Shown: positions 3,903 to 5,224 of the stretch, piece after piece | How the letters are laid out: the number at the start of each line of letters is the position of its first letter | How positions within the stretch are numbered: position 1 is the first letter of the stretch | Notes under the pieces: generated by a model | What the model was told of the DNA's origin: nothing | The model's database searches: none | What the model saw: only the letters and a program-made list of their open reading frames with translations | Made by a program: the position numbers and the translations under genes | NCBI GenBank assembly: GCA_028825055.1 | Contig: JAPKAW010000146.1 | Location: 1-5,224, forward strand | DNA length: 5,224 nucleotides | DNA from: Flavobacteriales bacterium | GTDB lineage: Bacteria; Bacteroidota; Bacteroidia; Flavobacteriales_D; Sanyastnellaceae | Direction of reading: 5' to 3'

Positions 3903-5224
3903 TGAATAAGCGCACCCTTTTAACAGCATACGTTGTTTCTGATTGGTTGACAGGGGCTGCTTCATGGACCGTTTTGTTTGCTTATCGCAAAGTGCGTTTG
4001 GAATCGGCTATTCAGACAACTCCGTGGGACGTGATTGTGGATTACAGGTACCAGCTAGGGCTTTTCGTCATTCCCTTATTCTGGATCTGTATTCATGCGA
4101 TGGCAGGGATGTACCTCCGTCCATTGAAGAGGCACCGTATATTGGAAATTGGTCAAGTGACGTGGACTTCTTTATTGGGCGGGTTGGTGCTTTTCTTTGG
4201 TCTTTTGTTGGACGATGCCATCTCGAGCTATCAACAGTACTATGCGTCGTTTAGTGTCTTGATATTGAGCCATTTGTCGTTGACGATAATTGGCCGCTTG
4301 TGGATTACGACGCGGACGGTAAAACGCATCCATACAGGCCAGTGGAATTTCCCAACTTTGGTGATTGGGGGCAATGAGCGCGCTGTAAGAATGGTGGAAG
4401 AAATTCGTTCCCTTCGAAAGGATCCGGGTTATCGTTTTGAGGGCTTTATCCAGGTGAATGGGTCGGACACTCAATTGGTCGGAATGATGCCAAACCTTGG
4501 CAAAATTCAGGACATTGAACGGGTGATTGCATCGCATCAAATTGAAGAAGTGATCATCGCAATTGGTTCAAGTGATCATGAAGTGCTTGAGCAAATTCTA
4601 AATGCATTAGAAGGTCTGAATACAGAGATTAGAATCATCCCTGATATTTATGACATTTTGAGTGGATCCGTTCGCATGTCGAGTATTTATGGTGCGCCGT
4701 TGATTGAGATTGATCGACAAATCATTCCGCAATGGCAAGTTTCTATCAAACGCATGATGGATTGGACGGCGAGCATCATTGCATTGGTCTTGCTGTTCCC
4801 AGTCTTCCTGGTTATTGGGCTACTCGTGTCGACAACCTCTAAAGGCCCCGTTTTTTACTTGCAGGAGCGAATTGGAAGACATGGGACACCATTTCGGATC
4901 ATCAAGTTCAGAACAATGTTTGTCGATGCTGAAATTTCAGGGCCTCAGTTGAGCCGAAATGACGACCCTAGAATAACGCCGGTAGGCCGGTTTTTACGCA
5001 AGTCCCGCCTAGACGAATTCCCTCAGTTTTTCAATGTCATTCGGGGTGATATGGCACTAGTTGGCCCTCGACCTGAACGCGCACATTTCATTGAGCAAAT
5101 CATGGAACGCGCTCCACACTATAGGCATCTGCAGAAAGTACGTCCGGGCATTACCTCTTGGGGACAAGTGAAATATGGCTATGCTGAGAATGTTGATGAA
5201 ATGGTTCAGCGCTTGCGGTTTGAT
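3902..5224 (+). CDS. polyprenyl-phosphate sugar phosphotransferase (WcaJ/TIGR03025 type), 3' end outside window
   Basis: Inner-membrane enzyme that transfers a sugar-1-phosphate from a nucleotide sugar to undecaprenyl phosphate, the first step of exopolysaccharide, capsule or O-antigen type glycan assembly. 441 residues are present without a stop. Only a few tens should be missing, since family members are about 460-480 long. Four membrane segments lie near residues 5-28, 52-70, 85-103 and 115-134. A Rossmann-like domain follows, with VIGGN at 154-158. The C-terminal bacterial sugar transferase domain (PF02397) starts near 283 (KRMMDW), with a membrane or re-entrant helix around 288-311, KFRTM at 335-339, the catalytic Asp-Glu pair D371-E372 in LDEFPQ, and GPRPE at 388-392. 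All expected catalytic motifs are present. The sugar (glucose, galactose or another) cannot be told from these motifs. The ATG overlaps the lipoprotein stop, so translation is probably coupled. Further glycan genes are expected to the right. Confidence 0.93.
   Translation, partial: MNKRTLLTAYVVSDWLTGAASWTVLFAYRKVRLESAIQTTPWDVIVDYRYQLGLFVIPLFWICIHAMAGMYLRPLKRHRILEIGQVTWTSLLGGLVLFFGLLLDDAISSYQQYYASFSVLILSHLSLTIIGRLWITTRTVKRIHTGQWNFPTLVIGGNERAVRMVEEIRSLRKDPGYRFEGFIQVNGSDTQLVGMMPNLGKIQDIERVIASHQIEEVIIAIGSSDHEVLEQILNALEGLNTEIRIIPDIYDILSGSVRMSSIYGAPLIEIDRQIIPQWQVSIKRMMDWTASIIALVLLFPVFLVIGLLVSTTSKGPVFYLQERIGRHGTPFRIIKFRTMFVDAEISGPQLSRNDDPRITPVGRFLRKSRLDEFPQFFNVIRGDMALVGPRPERAHFIEQIMERAPHYRHLQKVRPGITSWGQVKYGYAENVDEMVQRLRFD

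Noticed and set aside
3943..4540. Open frames at 3943-4254 (plus) and 4172-4540 (minus) overlapping the sugar transferase
   Set aside because: The frame starting at 3902 carries continuous, recognisable membrane and Rossmann domain sequence through here, so the others are shadows.
4548..4579. Direct repeat AAGTGATCAT at 4548-4557 and 4570-4579
   Set aside because: Both copies lie in the sugar transferase coding sequence in ordinary codon context, and no further copies follow, so it is not an array.

Overview
The window looks like ordinary chromosome from a member of the Bacteroidota, most likely a marine-type Flavobacteriales relative (Cryomorphaceae/Schleiferiaceae-like). Four things suggest this. 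There is a DUF4494 protein, a family I know only from Bacteroidota. The short DksA/TraR-like protein and the YciO-type Sua5 protein have the forms usual in that phylum. No start codon has a clear Shine-Dalgarno sequence. Several starts are preceded by boxes resembling the Bacteroidota sigma-A -7 element (TAnnTTTG), one with a correctly spaced TTTG -33 element. Base composition looks even throughout, and I saw no mobile element, tRNA, rRNA or CRISPR array.

Layout. Bases 1-396 (minus) hold the start of a DUF4494 gene that runs off the left edge. It is divergent from pcm (540-1190, plus), the L-isoaspartyl protein repair methyltransferase, and a 15-bp inverted repeat lies between them. pcm converges, with a 5-bp gap, on a two-gene minus-strand operon: a transaldolase of the small TalC type (2478-1822), then a YciO-family Sua5/YrdC-like protein (1822-1196). 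These two are coupled by a TGATG stop/start overlap. A possible intrinsic terminator lies inside the last codons of the YciO-like gene. Divergent from the transaldolase, a short DksA/TraR-type C4 zinc-finger protein (2552-2893, plus) has the best promoter in the window.

The right third (3030-5224, plus) is a second coupled pair, again joined by TGATG. The first gene encodes an uncharacterised secreted lipoprotein with a conserved N-terminal module and a probable beta-rich C-terminal module. The second encodes a polytopic polyprenyl-phosphate sugar phosphotransferase (WcaJ/TIGR03025 type), cut by the right edge shortly after its catalytic domain. This pair is the most interesting part: an envelope lipoprotein of unknown function apparently co-translated with the enzyme that starts a lipid-linked surface glycan.

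The other genes are housekeeping: protein repair, pentose-phosphate carbon shuffling, a Sua5-like nucleotide-binding protein and an RNA-polymerase-associated zinc-finger protein. I see no defence system or other clearly new multi-gene system. The observations worth a second look are the lipoprotein-glycosyltransferase pair, the non-canonical active site of the YciO-like protein, a terminator that precedes its gene's stop codon, and promoter boxes placed only a few bases from start codons.
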